NCBI GenBank assembly: GCA_944392085.1 | Contig: CALXVN010000005.1 | Span: 1 to 34,592 of the forward strand | Length of the DNA stretch: 34,592 nucleotides | Origin: an uncultured Clostridia bacterium | GTDB taxonomy: Bacteria; Bacillota; Clostridia; TANB77; CAG-508 | Direction of reading: 5' to 3' | Shown: piece after piece, positions 25,974-34,416 of the stretch | Position numbering within the stretch: position 1 is the stretch's first letter | How the letters are laid out: each line of letters starts with the position of its first letter | The notes under the pieces: model-generated | What the model was told of the DNA's origin: nothing | The model's database searches: none | What the model saw: only the letters and a program-made list of their open reading frames with translations | Program-made: the position numbers and the translations under genes

Positions 25974-26218
25974 AATTGTTTTTGGCGTTGTTGCACTTCG
26001 TTTGAAATTTAATCAATGTACAAGGAGTACACCTCATAAATTTCAAACTTGTGCGCCTAGCCAAAAAACAATTCTTTTCAAAACTAAAGTTAAGAAAGAA
26101 CAAAAGAGCAGCATCTTGCGTTGTCAAGCTTCATAAAAATTTTTTTAGGTGTATAAACGTACTATCTCAAAAATTTTTACTCGCTTTTCTAGCAATATAC
26201 TACTTTAAATTCGTTTTT
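25974..26218. repeat. Copy 2 of the 245-base structured repeat
   Basis: Same length as copy 1. It is nearly identical, with differences concentrated in about 20 bases around 26139-26158, the tip of the second hairpin, and one change at about 26188. The first hairpin is unchanged. It ends five bases before the GGAGG of rbfA, so the infB and rbfA reading frames are over 500 bases apart where they are usually adjacent. The high identity suggests recent duplication or homogenisation. Confidence 0.85.
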
Positions 26219-26237
26219 CAAAAAAGGAGGAAAAAGC

Positions 26238-26612
26238 ATGTCAAAGAACGAAGCTAGATTAAATAGAATAAATGAGGAGTTAAAAAAAGAGCTTAGCCAA
26301 GTTATAAATTATGAACTTAAGAATTCAAATGTTACTGGAATGCTTAGTGTAACAAAAGTAAAAATCACTCCAGATTTTAAATATGCCAAAGTATATGTAA
26401 GTATACTAAATTCAAAAAATATTAAGAAGACGATGGAAGGTCTTAAAGAATCATCTGGATTTATAAGGTCAAGACTTGCTAAAACTATTAATTTAAGAAT
26501 AACACCTGAACTTGTTTTCGAGATAGATGATTCTCTAGAATATGGCGCAAGGATTGATTCAATATTAAAAGATTTAAATGTAAGTAAAGAAGATTCTAGT
26601 GAAGAAAACTAA
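26238..26612 (+). CDS. rbfA: 30S ribosome-binding factor RbfA
   Basis: Binds the immature 30S subunit to aid 16S rRNA 5'-end maturation and cold adaptation. The 124 residues match the family: RLNRINEELKKELSQVINYELK at the N-terminus, VTGMLSVTKVKITPDFKYAKVYVSIL, SSGFIRSRLAKTINLRITPELVFEIDDSLEYGARI. AAGGAGG precedes the ATG at 26238. It normally follows infB directly; here two structured repeats intervene, with no obvious promoter of its own, so expression probably depends on reading through the repeats. Confidence 0.95.
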   Translation: MSKNEARLNRINEELKKELSQVINYELKNSNVTGMLSVTKVKITPDFKYAKVYVSILNSKNIKKTMEGLKESSGFIRSRLAKTINLRITPELVFEIDDSLEYGARIDSILKDLNVSKEDSSEEN

Positions 26613-26671
26613 AAAAATAAAACTTAAATAAACACATAAAAAATATTAAGTAAAATGAAAGAGGAAGATAT

Positions 26672-27622
26672 ATGAGTACTTTAGATAGTATTTTAGAAGA
26701 AATAAATAAAGCAGAATCAATAGTTATATTAACACATGAAAATCCAGATGGTGATGCTATTGGAACTGGGCTTGCTTTATATAATGCGCTAAAGCAAATA
26801 GGGAAAAATCCAGATATAATTATTCCAGAATATCCAAGAATATTTGAATTTTTACCAGGAACTGATGAGATAAAAAAGGAATCAGATATAAAGAAGTACG
26901 ATTTAGCAATATCAGTAGATTGTGCAACAATAAAAATGTTAAATGGTTTTTCAAATTATTTTGAAGATGCAAAAGTAAAAGTTTCAATAGACCATCATAG
27001 TACAAATACTATGTTTGGTGACTATAACTATATAAGTCCAGATGCACCAGCATGTGCACAAATTCTTTTAGTTGTATTAGAATATTTTAAAATAGAAATA
27101 ACAAAAGACATAGGAACTTGTATATTAGCAGGAATAATTACAGATACAGGCGGTTTTAAATATTCAGGGGTTACTTCCGAAACTTTTAAATTTGTTGCAG
27201 AATTATTAGAAAAAGGTATTAATGTTTCAAAGATTTATAGAAGAGTACTTCAAACAAAGACAAAAGCTAATTTTGAATTAAATAGAATTGCAACAAATAG
27301 ATTAGAATTTTTCGAAGATGGAAAAGTAGCATTTACATATATCACTAAAGAAGATGAAGAAAAAGTAAATTCTGAAAGTGGAGATCATGAAGGAATTGTA
27401 GAAACAGGAAGAGATATAGAAGGAGTGGAAGTTTCTATATTTATTCGCCAAACAGAAAAAGGCTGCAAAGTTTCTATGAGATCAAATGAATATGTAAATG
27501 TATCTGATGTTTGTCTTTTGCTAGGTGGTGGCGGACATGTACATGCAGCAGGAGCAACAATGCAATGTACTATAGAACAGGCTAAAGAAAAAATATTAAG
27601 GCAATTGAAAAGTGTAATGTAG
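26672..27622 (+). CDS. nrnA: DHH/DHHA1 phosphoesterase NrnA (nanoRNase / pAp phosphatase)
   Basis: Degrades 2-5 nucleotide RNAs and dephosphorylates 3'-phosphoadenosine 5'-phosphate in Firmicutes. The 316 residues contain the DHH family motifs: THENPDGDAIGTGLAL near residue 20, SVDCAT near 90, the DHH triad in SIDHHSTN near 108, and AGIITDTGGFKYSG near 155. The DHHA1 domain ends with the substrate-binding LGGGGHVHAAGATM. The gene follows rbfA by 59 bases with GAGGAAG before the ATG. rbfA-nrnA-truB is a familiar Firmicute order. Confidence 0.93.
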   Translation: MSTLDSILEEINKAESIVILTHENPDGDAIGTGLALYNALKQIGKNPDIIIPEYPRIFEFLPGTDEIKKESDIKKYDLAISVDCATIKMLNGFSNYFEDAKVKVSIDHHSTNTMFGDYNYISPDAPACAQILLVVLEYFKIEITKDIGTCILAGIITDTGGFKYSGVTSETFKFVAELLEKGINVSKIYRRVLQTKTKANFELNRIATNRLEFFEDGKVAFTYITKEDEEKVNSESGDHEGIVETGRDIEGVEVSIFIRQTEKGCKVSMRSNEYVNVSDVCLLLGGGGHVHAAGATMQCTIEQAKEKILRQLKSVM

Positions 27623-27720
27623 TTTTTTACTATAAATATGTCAAACTTATATGAGAGGAAAAATAAATATTTTTAATATTATAATTTGTTTCAATTGTGT
27701 GAAGGTATAAACTTAAAAAT

Positions 27721-27749
27721 TTGACATATAATAAAAAATAAGCTATAAT
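27721..27749 (+). promoter_or_regulatory. Consensus sigma-A promoter upstream of truB
   Basis: TTGACA (27721-27726), 17 bases, TATAAT (27744-27749): both boxes perfect. A terminator lies only about 40 bases past the expected start. Confidence 0.85.
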
Positions 27750-27755
27750 AATAAT

Positions 27756-27824
27756 AGTTTAAGCAAAATGTTCAAGTAAGAAACAAAAAAAGACTAGGTA
27801 ACACCAATACCTAGTCCTTTTTTT
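27756..27824 (+). ncRNA. Short leader or roughly 70-base small RNA ending at a terminator before truB
   Basis: The region from the expected start (about 27756) to the T-run at 27824 would make a stand-alone RNA of about 70 bases, or an attenuated leader of truB. The 5' half (GTTTAAGCAAAATGTTCAAG) has little structure; the 3' half is the terminator. No known riboswitch aptamer fits in so short a stretch. Confidence 0.45.
27792..27824 (+). terminator. Intrinsic terminator between nrnA and truB
   Basis: GACTAGGTA (27792-27800) pairs perfectly with TACCTAGTC (27808-27816), followed by CTTTTTTT; the preceding A-run can extend the stem. It would stop read-through from nrnA as well as transcripts from the 27721 promoter. 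Confidence 0.85.
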
Positions 27825-27843
27825 AAAGAAAGTAGTGTGAAAA

Positions 27844-28740
27844 ATGGATGGAATAATATTAATAAATAAAACAAAAGGTTGTACATCACATGATGTAGTA
27901 AATAAAATAAAACATTTGTTAAATGAAAAAGTTGGTCATACAGGAACATTGGATCCAAATGCAACAGGTTTGCTTCCCATTTTAATTGGACAAGGAACAA
28001 AATTATCATATTATTTAATTAATCATGATAAAGAATATGAAGTTACTTTAAAATTAGGAATTAAAACAGATACTGCAGATTCAGAAGGGAGTATAATAGA
28101 AGAACAAAATGTGGATAACAGAATATTAAATATAGAAAATGTAGAAAATATACTAAAATCTTTTATAGGGAAGCAAAATCAAGTTCCACCAATGTATTCA
28201 GCAATTAAAGTTAATGGAAAAAAATTATATGAGTATGCAAGAAAAAATATTAAAGTAGAAATAAAACCAAGAGAGATAGAGATATATGATATTAATCTAA
28301 AAGAAATTAATCAAAATGAAAAAACAATTAATTTTACTGTAAATTGTTCTAAAGGAACATACATTAGGAGTTTATGCGAAGATATAGCAAAAAGATTAGA
28401 AACAATAGGCTATATGAAAAAATTGAATAGAACCAAAGTAGGTATATTTAATATAGAGGAAAGCATAAAAATAGAAGAATTAGAGGATAATATACAAAAT
28501 AAGGAATATTTAGAAAAACATATAATATCTGTTGAAGATTTATTTATAAAATTAAATGGAGAGAACAATAAAATTATTTTAAATACAAAAAAATTAACAT
28601 TATTCTTAAATGGTGTCAAATTATCATATAACCTAAAAGATGGAGAATACAGAATATATAATGAGAAAAATAAATTTATTGGAATAGGAAGTATAAAAAA
28701 TAATTTATTAAAAAGAGAAATAATAGTTGAAAAAAAATAA
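27844..28740 (+). CDS. truB: tRNA pseudouridine(55) synthase TruB
   Basis: Makes pseudouridine 55 in the T loop of tRNAs. The 298 residues show the catalytic segment GHTGTLDPNATGLLPI with the catalytic Asp at about 37. Other family features are INKTKGCTSHDVV near the start, QVPPMYSAIKVNGKKLYEYAR, and CSKGTYIRSLCEDI. The C-terminal portion looks like the usual TruB C-terminal domain. The ATG at 27844 has only a weak ribosome site (AAAGTAGTGTG). It sits 20 bases after a terminator, so its level may be controlled at both steps. The last codons overlap the -35 box of the 6S RNA promoter. Confidence 0.95.
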   Translation: MDGIILINKTKGCTSHDVVNKIKHLLNEKVGHTGTLDPNATGLLPILIGQGTKLSYYLINHDKEYEVTLKLGIKTDTADSEGSIIEEQNVDNRILNIENVENILKSFIGKQNQVPPMYSAIKVNGKKLYEYARKNIKVEIKPREIEIYDINLKEINQNEKTINFTVNCSKGTYIRSLCEDIAKRLETIGYMKKLNRTKVGIFNIEESIKIEELEDNIQNKEYLEKHIISVEDLFIKLNGENNKIILNTKKLTLFLNGVKLSYNLKDGEYRIYNEKNKFIGIGSIKNNLLKREIIVEKK

Positions 28741-28755
28741 TATATATGATAATAT
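28727..28755 (+). promoter_or_regulatory. Sigma-A promoter of the 6S-like RNA
   Basis: TTGAAA (28727-28732), 17 bases, TAATAT (28750-28755). The -35 box lies within the 3' end of truB. Confidence 0.6.
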
Positions 28756-28761
28756 ATAAGT

Positions 28762-28985
28762 ACATTAAGAAAGATTAAATAAAATATTCCCTGCGTAGTG
28801 CGTGTAGACTGGAATTTTAGAACCAACAATAGATTAAAGGGAGTCCGCCTTTGAATGTGGCGTGTAGGCTTGCATTTATGTAAGAAACCCAAGAGCATTC
28901 AACAAGACACCCACCTGTGAAAGCAGGCTCTTAAAATTTCATTCAACTTACGGCTAATGTGGGGTTTTATTGTATTTAAATTAAG
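28762..28985 (+). ncRNA. ssrS: Probable 6S RNA
   Basis: The region is more GC-rich than its surroundings and can fold into one long rod, the hallmark of 6S RNA, which binds the sigma-A RNA polymerase holoenzyme. The closing stem pairs AATAAAA..CCC (about 28778-28791) with GGGGTTTTATT (about 28961-28971), then GTAG and CGT with ACGGCTA. GGAATTTTAG (about 28811) pairs with CTTAAAATTTC (about 28930). TTGAATG (about 28851) pairs with CATTCAA (about 28895). The tip is CTTGCATTTATGTAAG. The order of segments, ending in CTTACGGC before the closing stem, agrees with what I remember of Firmicute 6S RNAs. Ends are approximate. It occupies most of the 320-base gap between truB and prmC. Confidence 0.7.
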
Positions 28986-29060
28986 TATTTACTTTATTTA
29001 AGTTTATATGTGGATAAATTATTATAGAAATATAGTATTAGCAAAAAGGAGAGAATTTTT

Positions 29061-29912
29061 TTGAAAATACAAGAGCTTAGAAATATTGGAAGAAATAAAT
29101 TAGCAAAAAATAACGTAGACGATGTATTTATTAAAATAGATATTTTATTACAGCATTTACTTAAAATAAATAAAACAGAATTAATAATTAATCAAGAAAA
29201 TGAAGTTACCAAAAAAGATGAGAATAAATTTTTTAAATGTATTGAGGAGGTTATAAGTGGAAAGCCAATTCAATATATTACAAAAAGTCAAGAATTTATG
29301 AATTTAAAGTTCTATGTAGATGAAAATGTATTAATTCCACAACCAGATACAGAAATATTAGTAGAAGAAGTAATAAAAAGGATAAATGAAATAAAAAAAG
29401 AAAAAATTATAAAGGTATTAGATTTGTGTACTGGAAGTGGAGCAATTTCAATTTCTATAAAAAAGTATGTTAATGAAAATGTAGAAGTATATGCTACAGA
29501 TATAAGTGAGAAAGCAATAAAAATTGCTAAAAAAAATGCAAAAAATAATGATGTAAAAGTAAATTTTATTTTATCTGATATGTTTGAAAATATAAAAGAA
29601 GATGATTTTGACATTATAGTTTCAAATCCACCATATATAGAAAGTAAAACTATTTCTACGTTATCTAAAGAAGTTCAAAACGAACCACATATAGCGTTAG
29701 ACGGAGGAGAAGATGGACTGAAGTTTTATAAAATAGTAGCTGAAAATGCAAATAAATTTTTAAAAGAAAAAGGGCAGGTATTTCTAGAAATAGGGTATAA
29801 TCAGAAAGAAAGTGTAGAGAAAATATTTGAAGATACAAAAAAATATTTTTGCATTAGTTGCATAAGGGATTTAGCAAATAATGATAGGGTGTTAAAATTT
29901 GTACTTATATAG
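29061..29912 (+). CDS. prmC: Peptide chain release factor N5-glutamine methyltransferase PrmC
   Basis: Methylates the Gln of the GGQ motif of release factors RF1 and RF2, which raises termination efficiency. The 283 residues contain the SAM-binding motif VLDLCTGSGAISIS near 120, a TDIS acidic loop, and the catalytic NPPYIE at about 189-194. The N-terminal helical domain (EVISGKPIQYITKSQEFMNLKFYVDENVLIPQPDTE) is also characteristic. The start is TTG at 29061 with AAAGGAGAG. prfA, often adjacent, is not here. Confidence 0.94.
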   Translation: MKIQELRNIGRNKLAKNNVDDVFIKIDILLQHLLKINKTELIINQENEVTKKDENKFFKCIEEVISGKPIQYITKSQEFMNLKFYVDENVLIPQPDTEILVEEVIKRINEIKKEKIIKVLDLCTGSGAISISIKKYVNENVEVYATDISEKAIKIAKKNAKNNDVKVNFILSDMFENIKEDDFDIIVSNPPYIESKTISTLSKEVQNEPHIALDGGEDGLKFYKIVAENANKFLKEKGQVFLEIGYNQKESVEKIFEDTKKYFCISCIRDLANNDRVLKFVLI

Positions 29913-29945
29913 AAATAAAATATTTAGTAGAAAAGAGTTGATTAT

Positions 29946-30809
29946 ATGTCTTTTTCAACAGATATAAAAAAAGAACTAAGTGAAATAAATAATTTGGCCA
30001 ATAAACTATGTGTAAAAGCTGAAATGTTTGGATATTTAATTACGAATAATATATCTGAAAGTAGGAAATGTATAAAATATTCAACAGCTAATCAGTATAA
30101 TATCAATAGATTTGCTAAACTTTTGAAAAATTTAGATATAAATAAATATGATATAAGTATTGTTGGAAAAAAGTTTGTAATAAAACTTGAAAAAAAAGAA
30201 AGTATGAAATTAAATGAATTGTATTCAAATTACTATATAGAAGAAAATGAAAATGAAGAAAAAGCATATATAAGAGGAGCTTTTTTAGGTAGTGGCTCAA
30301 TTAATAATCCAAAAAATAAGTATCATTTAGAAATAATATTAAAAGATAATGAAAAAGCAGATATGATGCTAAAGGTTTTAAAAAAATATGATATAAACTT
30401 AAAAAAACTAAGCCATAACGATAAACTAAAATGTTCTATATATTCAAAAGATGGAGAGGAAATTTCAAAATTCTTAGCTTTTATTGGAGCAAATTCAGCA
30501 GTACTAAAATTTGAAGAAATACGAGTATATAGAGATATGCGAAATAATGTGAATAGATTAGTTAATTGTGAGACAGCAAATTTAGCTAAAACCATTGATG
30601 CAGGAGTAAAGCAAGTAAGTGTAATAAATAAATTAAAGAAAACAGGAAAATTTAATAGTTTGCCAGATAATTTAAAAGAACTTGCAGAGCTAAGATTAAA
30701 AAATCCAGAAAGTTCACTTATAGAACTTGGAAAAATGTTAAAAGAACCTGTAGGAAAATCTGGTGTAAATTATAGAATGAAAAAGATTATGGAATTAGGA
30801 GAGGAGTAA
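29946..30809 (+). CDS. whiA: WhiA-family DNA-binding regulator
   Basis: A sporulation and cell-division regulator first found in Streptomyces, with an inactive homing-endonuclease-like fold. The 287 residues show SFSTDIKKELSEI at the start, a degenerate LAGLIDADG-type segment YIRGAFLGSGSINNP near 107, and NRLVNCETANLAKTIDAGVKQV. A C-terminal helix-turn-helix ends the protein (LRLKNPESSLIELGKMLKEPVGKSGVNYRMKKIMEL). Its stop codon overlaps the hemW start (TAATG), so the two are coupled. In many Firmicutes whiA follows yvcK and rapZ, which are not here. Confidence 0.93.
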   Translation: MSFSTDIKKELSEINNLANKLCVKAEMFGYLITNNISESRKCIKYSTANQYNINRFAKLLKNLDINKYDISIVGKKFVIKLEKKESMKLNELYSNYYIEENENEEKAYIRGAFLGSGSINNPKNKYHLEIILKDNEKADMMLKVLKKYDINLKKLSHNDKLKCSIYSKDGEEISKFLAFIGANSAVLKFEEIRVYRDMRNNVNRLVNCETANLAKTIDAGVKQVSVINKLKKTGKFNSLPDNLKELAELRLKNPESSLIELGKMLKEPVGKSGVNYRMKKIMELGEE

Positions 30810-31981
30810 TGAACACAAAAAATATAGGACTATATATACATATACCATTTTGCAAAAAAAAGTGCGAGTACTGTGACTTTAAGTCTTATCCTGGCAAGGA
30901 AGAATTAATAGGTGAGTATATAAAATGCTTAAAATATGAACTAAAAGAAGTGGGGGAAGGAAATAGACTAGATTATGAAAATAATTTAGATAAACTAGCT
31001 ATTGTAAATACTATATATATTGGAGGAGGAACACCATCATTAATAGATAGCAAATATATATGTGAAATTTTAGAAATTATAAAAGAGAATTATACTTTAA
31101 CTGATAATGTAGAAATTACAATAGAAGTAAATCCGGGTACAGTAAGTGAAGAAAAACTAGAAAAGTATAAAAAGAGTGGAATAAATAGACTAAGCGTAGG
31201 GCTTCAATCAACACATGATAGATTATTAAAAAAAATTGGTAGAATACATAGTTATGATGATTTTTTAAATACATTTAAACTAGCAAGAAAAGTAGGATTT
31301 ACAAATATAAATGTTGATTTAATGCTAGGCCTTCCAGAACAAACATTAGAAGATTTAAAACAAAGTGTAGAAGAAGTAATAAATTTAAGTCCGGAACATA
31401 TTTCTATATATTCACTAATTGTAGAAGAAGGTACACCCTTTTATAGCAAATTACAGGAAAATAAATTAGATTTACCAGATGATGAGATGGAAAGAAAAAT
31501 GTATTGGGCTGTAAAGAAAAAATTAGAAAATTATGGTTATATACATTATGAAATTTCAAATTTTGCTAAAAAAGGGTTTGAGTCTAGACATAATTTAGCA
31601 TGCTGGAACCAAGAAGAATATATTGGTTTTGGAACATCAGCACATTCATATACAAATAATGTAAGATATTCAAATATAGATAATATAGAAGAATATATTA
31701 ATAATTTTAAGAATAATAAAGAAGCAGACAATTTTGTATTTCATGAAAAACAAAACATAGAAGGAAAAATGAAAGAATTTATGATACTGGGTCTAAGAAA
31801 AATAAAAGGAATACATATAAAAGACTTTAAAAATAAATTTGGAGCCAATCCAATTTATATTTATAGAAAAGAATTAAACAAATTATCAAACGAAGAATTA
31901 ATTGAAATAGATGGGGATAATATAAAATTAACCAATAAAGGACTAGACCTAGCAAACCTAGTGTGGGAAGAGTTTGTGTAA
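30809..31981 (+). CDS. hemW: HemW-like radical SAM protein
   Basis: Long annotated as oxygen-independent coproporphyrinogen oxidase; HemW proteins are now regarded as heme chaperones without that activity. The 390 residues begin GLYIHIPFCKKKCEYCDF, the CxxxCxxC iron-sulfur motif at residues 15-22. This is followed by YIGGGTPSLI near 73 and the SVGLQSTHDRLLKKIGR segment. HNLACWNQEEYIGFGTSAHSY and a C-terminal HemW_C domain complete it. True HemN has a fourth cysteine in CxxxCxxCxC; here the last position is Phe, favouring HemW. It overlaps whiA by one base. Confidence 0.92.
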   Translation: MNTKNIGLYIHIPFCKKKCEYCDFKSYPGKEELIGEYIKCLKYELKEVGEGNRLDYENNLDKLAIVNTIYIGGGTPSLIDSKYICEILEIIKENYTLTDNVEITIEVNPGTVSEEKLEKYKKSGINRLSVGLQSTHDRLLKKIGRIHSYDDFLNTFKLARKVGFTNINVDLMLGLPEQTLEDLKQSVEEVINLSPEHISIYSLIVEEGTPFYSKLQENKLDLPDDEMERKMYWAVKKKLENYGYIHYEISNFAKKGFESRHNLACWNQEEYIGFGTSAHSYTNNVRYSNIDNIEEYINNFKNNKEADNFVFHEKQNIEGKMKEFMILGLRKIKGIHIKDFKNKFGANPIYIYRKELNKLSNEELIEIDGDNIKLTNKGLDLANLVWEEFV

Positions 31982-31994
31982 GTAAATGAAAAGA

Positions 31995-32041
31995 AAAGCA
32001 GGGATGCATTTGTAGACGGAGCAAAAATGCATCCCTGCTTT
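31995..32041. terminator. Bidirectional terminator between hemW and the glycosyltransferase gene
   Basis: AAAGCAGGGATGCATTT (31995-32011) and its perfect complement (32025-32041) form a 17-pair stem between convergent genes. A-runs and T-runs at both ends make it suitable for both strands. Confidence 0.9.
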
Positions 32042-32061
32042 GTTACTAAGCGTCCTAAATT

Positions 32062-32784
32062 TTACTCAAATTGCTCATAATATTCATCCAAATTATCCAA
32101 AAGTTTAGTTTCCTCACTTTCAGTTAAGTATCCATTTTCTACCATAGAAGAGATTACTTTTTCTTGACGACTTCTAGTTAAATCAGAATTTACGGTAGGA
32201 GCATAAACACTAGGAGCATTAGGAATTCCTGCAAGCATTGTACAATCTTCTAAAGTCATTTCGATTAAATCTTTATCTAAATATCCGTTGCAAGCTTTTG
32301 CAATTCCATAATAGCCATCACCAAAATAAATTGTGTTTACATACAATTCTAAAATTTCGTTTTTATTGTATTTATTTTCTAAATCAAAAGCAGTAATTAT
32401 TTCAGCAGCTTTCCTTATTGCTACTTGATCTTCAGTTATATAGAATATATTTTTAGCTAGTTGTTGAGTAATTGTGCTGCCACCTTCACGAAACTCAAAA
32501 TTTGTAATGTTAACATATATTGCTCTACCTATAGCAAATAAATCAATAGCTCCATGTTCTCTAAATCTATGATCTTCAACAGCAATTACAGCATTTATAT
32601 AATTTTGAGGTAAATCTTCATATTCAATATAATTTGGAGAAGCTTGTATTTCAGCAATTACTTCTTCTAAAGAATTACCGTCCAAAGCAGTTTTATATAG
32701 GTTATTACCTAGTATAAAAAATACTATTCCAGTTATAAATATAATTAATAATATTATCAATAAAATATTTCTTAATATTTTCAA
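32062..32784 (-). CDS. Monofunctional peptidoglycan glycosyltransferase (GT51)
   Basis: Polymerises lipid II into glycan strands at the outer face of the membrane. TTG at 32784 is preferred because GAGGTGAT lies just before it; a TTG at 32802 would precede the ribosome site. About 240 residues: a membrane anchor (about 4-26), then the GT51 domain with catalytic Glu in AVEDHRFREHGAID (about 70). GGSTITQQLAKN and KNEILELYVNTIYFGDGYYGI follow. There is no transpeptidase domain, so it is an MtgA/SgtB-like enzyme and not a class A penicillin-binding protein. A TATAAT lies upstream on this strand, but the -35 is unclear. It follows murC on the same strand, separated by a terminator. Confidence 0.9.
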   Translation of the reverse strand: MKILRNILLIILLIIFITGIVFFILGNNLYKTALDGNSLEEVIAEIQASPNYIEYEDLPQNYINAVIAVEDHRFREHGAIDLFAIGRAIYVNITNFEFREGGSTITQQLAKNIFYITEDQVAIRKAAEIITAFDLENKYNKNEILELYVNTIYFGDGYYGIAKACNGYLDKDLIEMTLEDCTMLAGIPNAPSVYAPTVNSDLTRSRQEKVISSMVENGYLTESEETKLLDNLDEYYEQFE

Positions 32785-32823
32785 GCAAATCACCTCTTGC
32801 AAATAATTATATCATAGAAATAT

Positions 32824-32856
32824 GAAAAAACCATTAATATTTTATTAATATTAATG
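32824..32856 (-). terminator. Terminator of murC
   Basis: Read on the - strand: CATTAATATT and AATATTAATG pair perfectly around AATAA, followed by GTTTTTTC. It begins 11 bases after the murC stop. Confidence 0.75.
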
Positions 32857-32866
32857 ATTCAGAAAA

Positions 32867-34247
32867 TTATTCTACAAGCATTGAACCTATATTAGTTACT
32901 GTACCAGCACCCAAAGTAAGCACTATATCATTAGGTTTTACATTTTCTTTTATATATTTTACAATTTCATTAAAATCAGATATATACATTGCCTTAGAAC
33001 CAAGTTCATTTATTTTATTAACTAAATCTTTAGAAGAAATATTGTAAGTATTATTTTCCCTTGCAGCATAAATATCTGTAACAATTATATTATCAAAGTT
33101 AGTTAAAACATTTGCAAAATCATCTAGTAAATTTTTAGTTCTACTATATGTATGCGGCTGGAAAATAACCCAAGACTTATTATAGTTCTTTTGCTTTAAA
33201 GCATTTGCTGTTGCTAAGATTTCAGTAGGGTGATGACCATAGTCGTCGTATATAAAAGCACTATTTACTGTACCTTTATATTCAAATCTTCTATGTGCTC
33301 CAGTATATTTTAATAAAGCTTTTTTAATATCTTCTTTTTCTAATCCATATTCATAGCATACTGCAATTGTGGCAAGAGCGTTCATTACATTATGCCTTCC
33401 TGGGACAGAAAGAGATATTGTTTTATAAAAATTATTATTATGATATACATCAAAAGTAGGGAAACCATTACTATTAAAAGTAATATTTCTTGCTACAAAA
33501 TTAGCATTTTCATTTTGAATTCCATAAGTTACTACTTTTGCAAGTGTATTTTTAGTTAATAATCTACAGTTTGAATCATCCCAGTTAATAACTAAAAGAC
33601 CATCTTCAGGAATGAGTTTTACATAATTTGCAAAAGATTTAATAATGTTTTCAAGTGTACCGAAGTAATCTAAATGGTCATTATCAATATTTAATATAAC
33701 CTCTGTTTTTGGAAATAATTTCAAATAACTTTCTACATATTCACAAGCTTCTACTATAAAATATTCACTATTTCCAACTCTGTAATTACTATTTAATTGT
33801 TTTAAGTATGCGCCAACTTGAATTGATGGGTCTTTACAAGCTTCTAAAAAACAAAGAGATATCATAGAGGTAGTTGTTGTTTTGCCATGTGTTCCAGATA
33901 CACAAATTGTATTTTTAAATGCTTTTGTAAGTATTCCTAAAAAAGTACCTCTTTCTATTATAGGAATATTTAATTCCCTAGCCCTTACAAGCTCTGGGTC
34001 ATCTTGTTTTACAGCTGCGCTAAATACAATTAAATTAGATTTTTCAACATTTTCTATATCATGACCAATTTTTACAGGTATATGGTTGGAAATTAATTTA
34101 TCTGTAATTTCAGACCCGAGTTCTATCTGATCCTGTTACAATAAATCCCCATGAGTGCAAAATTTCTGCAATTCCACTCATACTAACTCCACCAATTCCT
34201 ATTAAATGTATATGCTTATATTGTTTTAATTCTTCTATATTTGCCAT
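32867..34247 (-). pseudogene. murC: UDP-N-acetylmuramate-alanine ligase MurC, one frameshift near the N-terminus
   Basis: Adds L-Ala to UDP-MurNAc, the first amino acid of the cell-wall peptide. The start ATG at 34245-34247 gives [27 protein letters not shown], the nucleotide-binding N-terminus. The frame breaks after VTGSD at about 34118-34130. Removing one base (for example + strand position 34118) yields [13 protein letters not shown] and restores a 459-residue protein to the stop at 32867. Downstream features are intact: ATP-binding GTHGKTTTTSM, NIDNDHLDYFG, GRHNVMNALA, YDDYGHHPTEI and TLGAGTVTNIG. MurC is essential in walled bacteria, so a sequence error is likelier than a dead gene. Confidence 0.9.
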
Positions 34248-34416
34248 TTTGTAAATTCCCCCTGTCAAAAGTATAAATTAATTATTAAAATTATGCTTAA
34301 ATCACAACTATTATATACTCTTTTTTATAATTTTTCAATATAATATATGACAAAAATATAGGTTTAGTGAATAGTGTTATATCTGAAAATAAATTTGTAG
34401 AAAATGTAAAAATAAA

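Noticed and set aside
25796..26257. Two GTG-initiated frames of about 70 residues, one in each 245-base repeat
   Set aside because: They simply translate the repeat, lack ribosome sites, and run into different unrelated ends; the repeat structure explains them better.
28410..28898. A 162-residue open frame on the - strand over the end of truB and the 6S region
   Set aside because: It overlaps truB in antisense and the structured RNA, is rich in Leu/Phe as expected from AT-rich antisense DNA, and has no family features.
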